Assembly: GCA_029265085.1 (NCBI GenBank)
Contig: JAJUJY010000137.1
Span: forward strand, 1 to 11,372
Reading direction: 5' to 3'
Origin: Chloroflexota bacterium
GTDB taxonomy: Bacteria; Chloroflexota; Anaerolineae; Anaerolineales; Anaerolineaceae
Length of the DNA: 11,372 nucleotides
Part shown: in pieces, positions 1 through 7,386 of the stretch
How the letters are laid out: every line of letters starts with the position of its first letter
Numbering within the stretch: the stretch's first letter is position 1
Notes under the pieces: generated by a model
The model's database searches: none
The model's input: the letters and a program-made list of their open reading frames with translations, nothing else
Told to the model about the DNA's origin: nothing
Made by a program: the position numbers and the translations under genes

Positions 1-1
1 C

Positions 2-184
2 TGGGATCTGCACTCCGGCGCCTGCCTGGCCTGTCTGGTGGTGGATGACCGGCTGTCTGCCGTCCTTTGGGATGAGGCGCATCACAAAGTGCTGGTGGGG
101 GATGAGAAAGGGCGGGTTTATTTCCTGACCCTGGTTGAGCCTGAGCAGCCTGGAATCTCCCAAGAAGAGGAAGGTGAAAAATGA
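2..184 (+). CDS. C-terminal end of a WD40-repeat protein (partial, 5' truncated by the window)
   Basis: The only open frame entering the window from the left encodes 60 residues and stops at TGA 182-184. It begins WDLHSGACLACL, continues with LSAVLWDEAHHKVLVGD and ends GRVYFLTL before an acidic tail (SQEEEGEK). The pattern of a WD-ending blade strand, a short turn, a hydrophobic strand, then GD-x-x-GRVYFL is the usual closing blade of bacterial WD40 propellers, especially those at the C-terminus of STAND NTPases (NACHT or NB-ARC type) in Chloroflexota and cyanobacteria. The N-terminal domains are outside the window, so the STAND identity is inferred from this last blade and the neighbour. Its stop codon overlaps the start of the KAP NTPase by 4 bp (ATGA), implying one transcript and translational coupling. 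Confidence 0.72.
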   Translation, partial: WDLHSGACLACLVVDDRLSAVLWDEAHHKVLVGDEKGRVYFLTLVEPEQPGISQEEEGEK

Positions 185-1521
185 AAATCCATTTTGCTCC
201 GGATCTGCCGGTTGAATTTTACCCGGACGACCGGCTGCAGTTCCGCGATTTTGCCGGGAAATTGCAGCGAGCGCTGTATAACACCGAACCGCCTTTTGCG
301 TACGGTGTGCTGGGTGATTGGGGATCGGGAAAGACCTCGATCTTAAATTTGCTGCACAATTTAATCATCAACCAACCTCAGGCAAATGGCAAAGCGTTCA
401 TTCCGGTCCGTTTTAACGCCTGGAAATATGAAAATGAGAGCAATTTGCTCTACCCGCTGCTGTATGCCGTCAAAGAAGAATATCTACAGCATGAATTCAG
501 CGCAAACCAGCAGTTTTTGACCCAATTTAAGCAGGTTTCCTTAACCAGTATGCTGGCGCTCAGTGATGTGGCTTTACGGGCTGTGACGCATACGTTTACG
601 GGTGAAGGTGTCACTCTTAAAGATCTGGCCGACCTGTTCGACAAGCTTAAATCTCAGCAAAACGAGGTGGAAAAGGTCTTAAGCGGCTGGGCCAATGAGG
701 TGCGCTGTTTAGACCAGGCTTTTCACCAGATGCTGGAAATCTTTGCCCGGGATTGGATTGGCAAGTATTCGCCGGGATTGGCAGTGGATCAGGTGCGCTT
801 TGTGTTCCTGGTGGATGACCTGGACCGCTGCCTGCCGGCCACGGTAATCACCATCCTGGAAAGTATGAAGAACTTTTTGCTCTCGCCCAACTGCCTGTTT
901 GTTCTGGCGCTAAATCCGCGGGTGGTGTATCAAGGCATCCGCATGAAGTATGCCGGGCTGGTTGTGGATGGGCGCGAATACCTGGAAAAAATTCTAAATT
1001 ATTCTTTCTATGTTCCTGAACCCTCGCCGGAACAGGCCCAAAAATTTGCATCTGACGCCCTGGCCGAGCTAGTGGATGAAGAAGACCGGCGAAAATTAAT
1101 GCGGGAATTCGATGATTTTGGTATTGTCGTACGTGATTGTAATTTCACCAATCCGCGCAAGGTGAAACGCATTCTCAATCATTATCTGTTTTTCCTGGAT
1201 ATGCACGAGACAGATCTGGACCGTTATTTGATGCGTACGGTGGTTCGGTTGATCATTCTCGCCGAATATTTCCCAACGATTTTTCAATTATTTGTTAAGA
1301 ACCCTGAGGATGCCAGAAAAGCATTAAGGCATCTCGGAGGTGCCGAATTTAAAGTGCCACAGTTTGAAGAAACTTTTGGGGTTGATACCAGCAGCATTTA
1401 TTCTCAAATGCGGTATATGAAAAACCTTTTCATCATTGATCCGATTGAAGATAACAGGCAGGCGACATTATTGGCACACGTCCAGGCTGTTTTTCAAATT
1501 GTTCACCACCCGGTAAACTGA
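181..1521 (+). CDS. KAP-family P-loop NTPase
   Basis: A 446-residue protein with the KAP NTPase signatures in order: Walker A GDWGSGKTS at residues 45-53, the KAP hallmark FNAWKYE at 78-84, an insertion of about 120 residues (118-145 moderately hydrophobic, with no clear transmembrane helix), Walker B VFLVDDLDRC at 208-217, then ALNPRVVYQGI, YLEKIL and a C-terminal NPRKVKRILNHY that matches the usual arginine-rich end of the KAP core. No effector domain is fused to it, and the length is close to a minimal KAP core plus a short helical tail. The start ATG overlaps the stop of the WD40 gene and is preceded by GAGGAAGGTG (167-176), so it is probably made together with that protein. KAP NTPases are thought to act near membranes, and several bacterial ones belong to anti-phage loci. 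A defence role here is inference from the pairing. Confidence 0.88.
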   Translation: MKIHFAPDLPVEFYPDDRLQFRDFAGKLQRALYNTEPPFAYGVLGDWGSGKTSILNLLHNLIINQPQANGKAFIPVRFNAWKYENESNLLYPLLYAVKEEYLQHEFSANQQFLTQFKQVSLTSMLALSDVALRAVTHTFTGEGVTLKDLADLFDKLKSQQNEVEKVLSGWANEVRCLDQAFHQMLEIFARDWIGKYSPGLAVDQVRFVFLVDDLDRCLPATVITILESMKNFLLSPNCLFVLALNPRVVYQGIRMKYAGLVVDGREYLEKILNYSFYVPEPSPEQAQKFASDALAELVDEEDRRKLMREFDDFGIVVRDCNFTNPRKVKRILNHYLFFLDMHETDLDRYLMRTVVRLIILAEYFPTIFQLFVKNPEDARKALRHLGGAEFKVPQFEETFGVDTSSIYSQMRYMKNLFIIDPIEDNRQATLLAHVQAVFQIVHHPVN

Positions 1522-1555
1522 CGGCATGAAGGCGTCAGCTAACTGCCAACCCGGC

Positions 1556-1583
1556 GAGGTTTTTGAAACCTCACAGGGTTTTT
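1556..1583 (+). terminator. Possible terminator hairpin after the KAP gene
   Basis: GAGGTTT (1556-1562) and AAACCTC (1566-1572) form a perfect 7-bp stem with a 3-nt loop, 34 bp after the KAP stop. A short T-run (1579-1583) follows after six bases, so it is a weak intrinsic terminator at best. The same hairpin type (AGGTTT..AAACCT) is a common intergenic palindrome in this kind of genome and may be only a repeat. Confidence 0.4.
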
Positions 1584-1733
1584 GATTTATCTCCATCCAG
1601 CCCTTGGTAAAAACATTGCATGTTGGTGGGTTCCAGGCGAGTCAATTTCTTGATACAACGGCATGTTTACCGCTTTTCACCCACCCTACCATGACGAACA
1701 CCGATTTTCCCCTCTCCACCAGTTTTTCCCCTC

Positions 1734-1762
1734 TTGACAAATAATAATAAACACTGTATATT
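1734..1762 (+). promoter_or_regulatory. Sigma-70-type promoter of the tetR operon
   Basis: TTGACA (1734-1739), a 17-bp spacer and TATATT (1757-1762) give a near-consensus promoter. The expected transcription start is near 1769, about 34 bp before the tetR start codon. The -10 box lies inside the left arm of the long operator palindrome, so repressor binding would block RNA polymerase. Confidence 0.8.
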
Positions 1763-1789
1763 TACAGTATAAATATACAGTGTTTATTA
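1745..1789 (+). promoter_or_regulatory. TetR operator: 45-bp palindrome over the -10 box and start site
   Basis: Left arm TAATAAACACTGTATATTT (1745-1763) and right arm (1771-1789) are perfect 19-bp inverted repeats around a 7-bp centre ACAGTAT. A smaller palindrome, ACTGTA-TATT-TACAGT (1753-1768), is nested in the left half, so ACTGTA-like half-sites recur three times and could hold two repressor dimers. It covers the -10 hexamer and the predicted start site, the standard arrangement for TetR autorepression. That the adjacent TetR protein binds it is inferred from position. Confidence 0.8.
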
Positions 1790-1802
1790 CTCAAGAGGAA
1801 CC

Positions 1803-2513
1803 ATGAGCCCAAGACCACGCCGCGGAGAACAGCCAACCGATTTGCGAGAACGCATCCTGGCAACTGCCTGGAAGCAGATCGCCGAACTGGGTGCGCCCGC
1901 GCTTTCTTTACGCGCGATTGCCCGCGAGCTGAGCATTACCGCACCGGCAATCTACAATTACTATCCCGACCGGGATGCGCTGGTGACCGCCCTGATTGTG
2001 GACGCCTACTCGGCCTTTGGCGATGCTCAACTGCGCGCCCTAAACAGTGTTCCGGTGGGGGAGCACGCTGGCCGGCTGCGCGCGCTGGGCCTGATGTACC
2101 GCCAATGGGCGGTAGATTTTCCGGAACGCTACCACCTGATCTTTGGCACGCCAATAGCCGGGTACAACGCACCCATGGATATTACCGGGCCGGCAGCCGC
2201 GCGCGGGTTGAACGTGCTGGTGCAGGTATTGGCTGATGCTGAGGCAGATGGAAAACTGCGCGCTCCGTCTGTGCCGATGAACGCCGCGCTCAAAGAAATG
2301 TTCCAACTGGCCAAAGAACAGCGCGGACCTGTTAATGAAGAAATTTACTACCAGGCAGTCACCATTTGGACGGCCGTTCACGGGCTGGTTTTTGTTGAGA
2401 TCAGCCAACAGTTCCCGCCGTTCATCACCAACCCCGCCGAGCTGTATACCCGTGCATTGGATGAATTAATCCATCAAGCAATGATTATTTCTGAAACCTC
2501 TTATGCTTATTAG
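1803..2513 (+). CDS. TetR/AcrR-family transcriptional regulator with WHG-type C-terminal domain
   Basis: A 236-residue protein. The N-terminal TetR DNA-binding domain spans about residues 14-62, with the helix-turn-helix LSLRAIARELSITAPAIYNYY at 34-54. The C-terminal ligand domain carries IWTAVHGLVFVEI (188-200), the W-x-x-x-HG motif of the WHG-type TetR C-terminal domain. The start ATG is preceded by AAGAGG (1793-1798) at 4 nt. It is the first gene of a co-directional run with the nitroreductase and the SDR protein, and its own promoter is buried in a long palindrome. The simplest reading is a ligand-released repressor of its own operon, sensing a small lipophilic or redox-active compound. 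The ligand cannot be deduced from sequence. Confidence 0.93.
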   Translation: MSPRPRRGEQPTDLRERILATAWKQIAELGAPALSLRAIARELSITAPAIYNYYPDRDALVTALIVDAYSAFGDAQLRALNSVPVGEHAGRLRALGLMYRQWAVDFPERYHLIFGTPIAGYNAPMDITGPAAARGLNVLVQVLADAEADGKLRAPSVPMNAALKEMFQLAKEQRGPVNEEIYYQAVTIWTAVHGLVFVEISQQFPPFITNPAELYTRALDELIHQAMIISETSYAY

Positions 2514-2529
2514 AAAAGGAATTAATGAA

Positions 2530-3651
2530 ATGAATCCACAACCCCTTTCCACCAAAATGACCCGCCGTAATTTTCTTAAACTGGCCGCCGCCGCGGGCGT
2601 CACCGCTGCCGGAGGCGCTGCGATCTCTTATTGGTCACCCTGGCTCAACATGGATCAGCAAGTCAGCCAGACCTGGTCAGCGGCGAATATTGCCGCCGGT
2701 TCCAGCCTGCCCTCTGCGGACCTGATTCACTATGCTTCGCTGGCGGCCAACGGCCACAATACCCAGCCGTGGAAGTTTGCCGCGGCTGAGAACAGCATTG
2801 AAATCTATCCCGACTATTCACGCGAACTGGCGGTGGTGGACCCCGATCACCGCGAACTATGGATCAGCCTGGGCTGTGCACTGGAAAACCTGCTGATTGC
2901 TGCCCGCGCCGCCGGATACGAACCCAGTGTGACCTATCCGGACAGCGCCGATTTGATCCGCGTACAGTTCCAGCCCGGCGAACCGCAATCCGGTGCGCTG
3001 ATGCAGGCGATTCCCATGCGGCAGAATACCCGCAGCGAATATGACGGCCAGCCGGTAAACAGCGCCGATTTTGCGCAATTACAGGCCATGGCGATTGAAG
3101 AAGGGGTGGCCTTGCGTTACCTGACCAGCTCCGGGGAAATCGAGCAGGCCGTGGAATATGTGAACCAGGGCAACCTGGCCCAGTACGCGGATAAGGCTTT
3201 TGTGAATGAATTAATTGATTGGCTGCGGTTCAATAAAAAGGAAGCCATGTCCAGCCTGGACGGTTTATACTCGCGCTGCTCCGGCAACCCGGAGGTTCCG
3301 CGCTGGCTGGGGCAGTCCTTTGTGGCGGGCACCAAGCCGCAGCAGCAGGCCGATGCGGACGCCAAGAAACTGCGCAGTTCATCCGGCGCGGTGGTGATTG
3401 CCACGGACGCCGACAGCAAAGCTGCCTGGGTGCGTGCGGGACAGGTGTATGAGCGCCTGGCGCTGACGATGACCTCACTCAACATCAAATCGGCCTTTTT
3501 GAACCAGCCGATTGAGGTGTCTGGGCTGCGCGGCCAGTTCCAAAGCGCAATGGGAATGGGGAATGCTGCGCCGCAGTTATTGGTCCGTTACGGGTACGCC
3601 GAGGCCATGCCGCGTTCGCTGCGCCGCCCGGTGGAAGATATTATCCTGTAA
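2530..3651 (+). CDS. Tat-exported Acg-family FMN-binding nitroreductase-like protein
   Basis: A 373-residue protein when started at ATG 2530, which has AAAAGGA (2514-2520) 9 nt upstream. An ATG at 2503 is also in frame but would overlap tetR and has no obvious ribosome site. The N-terminus has the twin-arginine motif MTRRNFLKLA (10-19) and an Ala/Gly-rich hydrophobic stretch to about 33, so Tat export to the outer face of the membrane is likely, possibly as an uncleaved anchor. The body matches the Acg branch of nitroreductases: LAANGHNTQPWKF (71-83) for flavin contacts, VVDPDHRELWISLGCALENL (102-121), MRQNTRSEYDGQPV (163-176), and a C-terminal AFLNQPIEV followed by PQLLVRYGYA. Members bind FMN, and some reduce or sequester flavin. 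It starts 16 bp after tetR, so it is the probable main target of that repressor. The substrate is unknown. Confidence 0.85.
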   Translation: MNPQPLSTKMTRRNFLKLAAAAGVTAAGGAAISYWSPWLNMDQQVSQTWSAANIAAGSSLPSADLIHYASLAANGHNTQPWKFAAAENSIEIYPDYSRELAVVDPDHRELWISLGCALENLLIAARAAGYEPSVTYPDSADLIRVQFQPGEPQSGALMQAIPMRQNTRSEYDGQPVNSADFAQLQAMAIEEGVALRYLTSSGEIEQAVEYVNQGNLAQYADKAFVNELIDWLRFNKKEAMSSLDGLYSRCSGNPEVPRWLGQSFVAGTKPQQQADADAKKLRSSSGAVVIATDADSKAAWVRAGQVYERLALTMTSLNIKSAFLNQPIEVSGLRGQFQSAMGMGNAAPQLLVRYGYAEAMPRSLRRPVEDIIL

Positions 3652-3718
3652 TATTCAAACCGGCATAGGCAGGCTTGTCTGTTTTGTGCCAGCCTGAGAG
3701 ACAATTGAGGAGTTGGTC

Positions 3719-4669
3719 ATGTCTGATCGGAATGTTATTTTTGGAACAGGTCCGCTGGCGCAAGCTGTCGCTCGTGCGCTTTTGAAACGCGGAAAAACGG
3801 TAATAATGGTCAACCGCTCTGGGAAACGACCAGCGGAAATTTCAGACAAGGTTGAAATTGCGGCCGGAGACGCCTACAACACCGACTTTACCCGCAGTGT
3901 TACCGCGGAAGCCAGTGTGGTGTACCAGTGCGCCAAACCGGAATATCACCAGTGGGTGACGCAGTTTCCGCTGCTGCAGGCGGCCATATTGGCCGGAACA
4001 GCCGCCAATCACGCGAAATTAATTGTGGGGGAAAATTTGTATATGTACGGGGATCCCAACGGGAAACCGATCCATGAGGGGCTGCCTTACAACGCGCATA
4101 CCCGAAAAGGCAAGGTCCGCGCAGAAATGTCCCATGCGCTGATGGAAGCGCACCGTACTGGCAAGGTGCGGGTTGCGATGGCTCGCGGTTCGGACTTTTA
4201 CGGCCCGGCCGTGCTCGGTTCCACCCTGGGGGAACGCACTTTCATTCCTCTGCTGCAGGGAAAACCAGCCGAAGTTGTGGCATCCCTGGACCAGCCGCAT
4301 ACGTACACCTATATCAGCGATTTTGGCGAGGCAATGGCAATTTTGGGCGAACGGGATGAAGCGCTTGGCCAGGCCTGGCATGTTCCCAACCCGCCCGCGC
4401 TGACTCACCGCGAGCTGGCCACACGCTTTTTTGAAGAAGCCGGTTTACCGCCAAAATTTTCCGTGATGAGCAAATTGATGATGGCATTGGGCGGTTTATT
4501 TATTCCGGAGGCAAAAGAATCGGTTGAAATGATGTATGAATTTGAAAAACCCTTTGTGGTGGATTCGAGCAAGTTTGTCCGCGCATTTGGTGATATTGCC
4601 ACCCCCTATGAACAGACGGTTAAAGAAACCCTGATATGGTACAGAGCCATAATCGAACATAAAATGTAA
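3719..4669 (+). CDS. Atypical SDR / NAD(P)-dependent epimerase-fold protein
   Basis: A 316-residue protein. ATG 3719 is chosen because GAGGAG (3707-3712) lies 6 nt upstream; an in-frame TTG at 3713 is too close to it. The N-terminus VIFGTGPLAQAVARALLKRGKTVIMVNRSG has the beta-alpha-beta dinucleotide fold with G9-T-G11-P-L-A14, and NRSG after the second strand suggests NADP preference. Where extended SDRs have Y-x-x-x-K, this one has ENLYMYGDPNGK, so the catalytic lysine spacing is not classical. That is usual for the NAD-dependent epimerase/dehydratase-like proteins often found in TetR operons. The C-terminal half (YTYISDFGEAMAIL, then HVPNPPALTHRELA) matches the substrate domain of the family. 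It is 67 bp downstream of the nitroreductase and is followed by a strong hairpin, so it closes the operon. The substrate is unknown. Confidence 0.85.
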   Translation: MSDRNVIFGTGPLAQAVARALLKRGKTVIMVNRSGKRPAEISDKVEIAAGDAYNTDFTRSVTAEASVVYQCAKPEYHQWVTQFPLLQAAILAGTAANHAKLIVGENLYMYGDPNGKPIHEGLPYNAHTRKGKVRAEMSHALMEAHRTGKVRVAMARGSDFYGPAVLGSTLGERTFIPLLQGKPAEVVASLDQPHTYTYISDFGEAMAILGERDEALGQAWHVPNPPALTHRELATRFFEEAGLPPKFSVMSKLMMALGGLFIPEAKESVEMMYEFEKPFVVDSSKFVRAFGDIATPYEQTVKETLIWYRAIIEHKM

Positions 4670-4679
4670 TGAAATGGTT

Positions 4680-4747
4680 GGGTAGAGGGGCAGTAAAGAG
4701 ACAATCGATGATGCCCCTTACCTGCCCCTCTACCCAGCATCTTTTTT
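4680..4747 (+). terminator. Long-stem intrinsic terminator of the tetR-acg-SDR operon
   Basis: GGGTAGAGGGGCAG (4680-4693) pairs perfectly with CTGCCCCTCTACCC (4722-4735), and the stem extends outwards by three more pairs, one of them G-U. TTTTTT follows at 4742-4747. A second TGCCCCT copy (4712-4718) in the loop can pair with the same left arm, giving an alternative shorter hairpin. It starts 11 bp after the SDR stop. Confidence 0.7.
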
Positions 4748-4749
4748 GT

Positions 4750-4810
4750 GTTGGGTTCCGGGCGGATCATTACGCTGTTAGATCGGCAAAGCTGCCGCCC
4801 TGCACCCAAC
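4750..4810. repeat. Imperfect inverted repeat between convergent genes
   Basis: Left arm GTTGGGTTCCGGGCGG (4750-4765) and right arm CCGCCCTGCACCCAAC (4795-4810) pair at 14 of 16 positions around a 29-nt loop. No T-tract follows on the plus strand, and on the minus strand it leads into A-rich sequence, so it is not an obvious terminator. A small palindromic repeat or hairpin of unknown role. Confidence 0.5.
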
Positions 4811-4847
4811 CTATATTACTTGGGATGGGGTCTGCCGGCGGCTTTTT

Positions 4848-5570
4848 CTATTTCTCCCCCCACAGCATGGTGTAATATGCTGCCGAAGGGATCGGGCCTT
4901 TTTGCAGGTCGGCTTCCAGGCGGGCTACACCGCGCTGGTGCGCTTCATCGGAGATCAAATGCAGGGAAGAGAACGCCTTCTCGCGGAAAGGCCGGATATC
5001 GGTCAATTCATACGGGTAATTGACCCGCTCACACCGGGTCACAAGCAAGCCAGCCGCGGCCATCTCCGCCTGCAGCCGCTGGATGGGTGGATAGCGCTTC
5101 AACTCCACCGCCACCGTCTCCGGGAAATATCCGGTCAAAATTGGGCGGGCGCGAATATCCTCCTCCGAATCGGTCACGGTGCAGACCAGGCCGCCGGGCT
5201 TGAGCATCCGCCAGACCTGCCGGAAATACGCGGGCCTGTCCTGGACGTGGTGAATCACATCTACCGAGAAAATTAAATCAAAAAATGCATCAACCAGGCC
5301 CGGCTCTTCCCCGCTGCCCTGGCTGAACTGCACCTGTCGGCTGCGCTCACGGGCAAACCCAAGCATTTTTTCCGAGGGATCGATCCCCCAACAGGCGCAG
5401 CCAGCGAGTTCGGCGATGGCTGAAATGAAATTTCCGGTTCCACAACCGACCTCCAACACTTTTGGGCTTGAATCCTGCGGAAGGACATCGAGCAGGCCGG
5501 CCAGAACAGGGGGAACGGTTTTGCGGTTCGAATCATACGCCTGCGCGATCTGGTTGTAATCAATCTTCAT
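4848..5570 (-). CDS. Class I SAM-dependent methyltransferase (Methyltransf_11-like)
   Basis: A 240-residue protein with the Rossmann methyltransferase motifs: motif I VLEVGCGTGNF at 38-48, an acidic residue closing beta-2 in WGIDPSEKML, motif IV FDLIFSVDVIHHV, and WRMLKPGGLVC after it. HHVQDRPAYFRQVWRMLKPGG is typical of the ubiE/Methyltransf_11 group. The C-terminal third is variable and gives no substrate clue. The start has AAGGA (5580-5584 on the complement) 9 nt upstream. It converges on the tetR operon and is divergent from the membrane protein gene at 5757, with no operon partner. It could act on a small molecule, a quinone or a metabolite; the sequence does not decide. Confidence 0.88.
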   Translation of the reverse strand: MKIDYNQIAQAYDSNRKTVPPVLAGLLDVLPQDSSPKVLEVGCGTGNFISAIAELAGCACWGIDPSEKMLGFARERSRQVQFSQGSGEEPGLVDAFFDLIFSVDVIHHVQDRPAYFRQVWRMLKPGGLVCTVTDSEEDIRARPILTGYFPETVAVELKRYPPIQRLQAEMAAAGLLVTRCERVNYPYELTDIRPFREKAFSSLHLISDEAHQRGVARLEADLQKGPIPSAAYYTMLWGEK

Positions 5571-5706
5571 ATTTGCGGTTCCTTGGGGTGAGTTTTATTC
5601 CGTACAAATCAAAATTATAGGGGAAAGCCTGTCCAGGTGGACTGGCCAGTTGATCGGTTTTTTCAGCGAGATTCAAATTGATGAATGTTTCAATTTTTAA
5701 AGATGT

Positions 5707-5712
5707 TATAAT
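5707..5712 (+). promoter_or_regulatory. Candidate -10 box upstream of the membrane protein gene
   Basis: A consensus TATAAT lies in AT-rich DNA 44 bp before the gene starting at 5757. No good -35 box is visible at 16-18 bp; TTGATG at 5679-5684 is 22 bp away. Treat as tentative. Confidence 0.4.
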
Positions 5713-5756
5713 TTTTTCATTCGCAATTCATTGGTTAATTATTTGAAAGAGGTGGA

Positions 5757-6296
5757 ATGATGCTTATTCAAGATGCGCAGCGCGAAATGCGCACCGTATA
5801 TCAGGGCGGCTATGTCGGCCAATTGGTTTCCGGTCTTCTCTGGCTGATCTCGGCTGCACTCGGCACCTGGGTCAGTGCCCGCCTGGGAATTATCTCACTA
5901 TTTTTTGGTGGATTCTTTATCTTCCCGCTCACCCAACTGGCCCTCAAACTGGCCGGGCAGCCCGCATCGCTGCAATCCGGCAACCCGCTGCAGGGATTGG
6001 CCAAGCAGGTGGCATTCATCGTCCCGCTCTGCCTGCCGGTGGTGCTGGCCGCCACCCAGGCCAACGTTAACTGGTATTACCCGGCCTTCATGATCGTGGT
6101 CGGCGCGCACTACCTGCCGTTTATCTTTATGTACGGTATGCGCCAGTATGCAGTCTTGGCCGCAATTTTGCTGGCTGGCGGGTTCTGCTTCGGTTATTTC
6201 CTGCCCAACCTGTTTGCAATCGGCGGGTGGGTGACCGGTATTGTTCTGGTGCTATTTGCCGCCTTCATCTGGAAGACCTATCCGCGCGGATCGTAG
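5757..6296 (+). CDS. Six-helix integral membrane protein of unknown function
   Basis: A 179-residue hydrophobic protein with about six predicted membrane segments, near residues 20-40, 43-65, 86-105, 108-127, 131-150 and 155-174. Between segments 2 and 3 there is a polar loop (AGQPASLQSGNPLQGLAKQ). The general look recalls small uncharacterised bacterial membrane families such as DUF7010, but I cannot confirm membership. GAGGTG (5749-5754) lies just upstream; two adjacent ATG codons exist, and the second (5760) has the better spacing, so the protein may be one residue shorter. It stands alone between its own candidate promoter and a strong terminator, so it is probably monocistronic. No catalytic motif is visible. 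Confidence 0.8.
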   Translation: MMLIQDAQREMRTVYQGGYVGQLVSGLLWLISAALGTWVSARLGIISLFFGGFFIFPLTQLALKLAGQPASLQSGNPLQGLAKQVAFIVPLCLPVVLAATQANVNWYYPAFMIVVGAHYLPFIFMYGMRQYAVLAAILLAGGFCFGYFLPNLFAIGGWVTGIVLVLFAAFIWKTYPRGS

Positions 6297-6315
6297 GACT
6301 ATTACTATCCGATCT

Positions 6316-6351
6316 GCCCTGGCACGGACACCCGCGGCCAGGGCTTTTTTT
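6316..6351 (+). terminator. Strong intrinsic terminator
   Basis: GCCCTGGC (6316-6323) and GCCAGGGC (6337-6344) form a perfect 8-bp GC-rich stem with a 13-nt loop, immediately followed by seven T (6345-6351). It lies 19 bp after the membrane protein stop codon. Confidence 0.88.
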
Positions 6352-6521
6352 GTGATAAGATAACCGTGTTATTATCAAATTGACCGTTCGCCTTGGACGC
6401 TTCCCCTGGTTTTCGACATTGAAGAAGTCCCCATTTTGCCGCTTCTGTTAAAAATGGAGCACGAAAGGGGGCGCAGTCAACCTGAGCAGCTTTTTAATCA
6501 ACCATTCACAGGACCCGATTC

Positions 6522-7241
6522 ATGCAAATTAACGTATACACAGACGGCGCAAGCGCAGGCAACCCCGGCCCAGGCGGGTATGGGGTGGTGATCGAGACTG
6601 GCGGTAAGCGCAAAGAGCTTTCCGGCGGATTCCGGCGCACGACCAATAACCGTATGGAAATCTACGCCGCAATTATGGGACTGGAAGCGCTGCCCCCCGG
6701 CAGTGACGTGACTCTGTATTCCGATTCAAAATACCTGGTGGATGCCATGCAGCAGGGCTGGCCTCAGCGCTGGCGGTTGAACGGATGGAAACGCAATGCG
6801 CGGGAAAAGGCGCTGAACCCGGACCTGTGGGAACGGCTGCTAAAGGCTATTGCTCCGCACAAAGTGAGCTTTGTGTGGGTGCGCGGACACGCCGGACATG
6901 CGGAAAACGAACGCTGCGACCGGTTGGCTGTGGCAGCCCTGCGCCGTCCCAACCTGCCCGCGGACAGCGGGTATGAGTCCAACGGCAGCGCTGAAGCTCA
7001 ACCGGATCTTTTCCAGGCCGTCCAAGAAGCGGAAAAGCCTGCCCAGCCGGTCCAATCCGGCAGTGGGGGAAAGATCACTCGCGCCGGGCAGCCCTGCCGG
7101 AAATGCGGCACAGCAGTGGAAAAACGCATCCCGGCTCGCAAGCACAAACCCGGGCAGGCGTATTATTATGCCTATTATTTCTTCTGCCCAAACTGCAAGA
7201 CCATGTATATGGTGGATGAAGCGAAGAGAAGTGTTTCGTGA
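6522..7241 (+). CDS. rnhA: Ribonuclease HI with C-terminal zinc-ribbon-like module
   Basis: A 239-residue protein. Residues 1-142 are a complete RNase HI that cleaves RNA in RNA-DNA hybrids, with the metal-binding carboxylates D8 (YTDGASAGNPGPGGYG), E46 (NNRMEIYAA), D68 (LYSDSKYLVDAM) and D133, and the catalytic histidine H123 in VRGHAGHAENERCDRLA. The basic segment WPQRWRLNGWKRN (80-92) is the handle region of E. coli-type enzymes. E. coli RNase HI is about 155 residues. Here about 85 extra residues follow: a low-complexity linker, then CRKC (192-195) and CPNC (222-225), separated by a Tyr-rich strand (YYYAYYF), which looks like a four-cysteine zinc ribbon. The tail probably helps bind nucleic acid, but that is inference. 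AGGA (6510-6513) is 8 nt upstream of the ATG. Confidence 0.93.
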   Translation: MQINVYTDGASAGNPGPGGYGVVIETGGKRKELSGGFRRTTNNRMEIYAAIMGLEALPPGSDVTLYSDSKYLVDAMQQGWPQRWRLNGWKRNAREKALNPDLWERLLKAIAPHKVSFVWVRGHAGHAENERCDRLAVAALRRPNLPADSGYESNGSAEAQPDLFQAVQEAEKPAQPVQSGSGGKITRAGQPCRKCGTAVEKRIPARKHKPGQAYYYAYYFFCPNCKTMYMVDEAKRSVS

Positions 7242-7386
7242 GTGGCGAGTGGGTAGAAGGCAGTTGGCAGTTGGCAGAATCTGCAACCTGACCTTTTCAC
7301 CATAAAGCCGCAGAGGTTTTTGAATTTGCTGATGGCTGACAGCTTCTTCCCTGCCACCTGTAACCTGAATTCTGTTAACTCTTAAT

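Noticed and set aside
1625..1675. GGTGGGT/ACCCACC inverted repeat
   Set aside because: Only 7 bp arms about 45 bp apart in a GC-skewed spacer; likely chance.
2503..2529. Upstream in-frame ATG for the nitroreductase
   Set aside because: It overlaps tetR, has no ribosome site, and would put 10 extra residues in front of the Tat motif; AAAAGGA fits ATG 2530.
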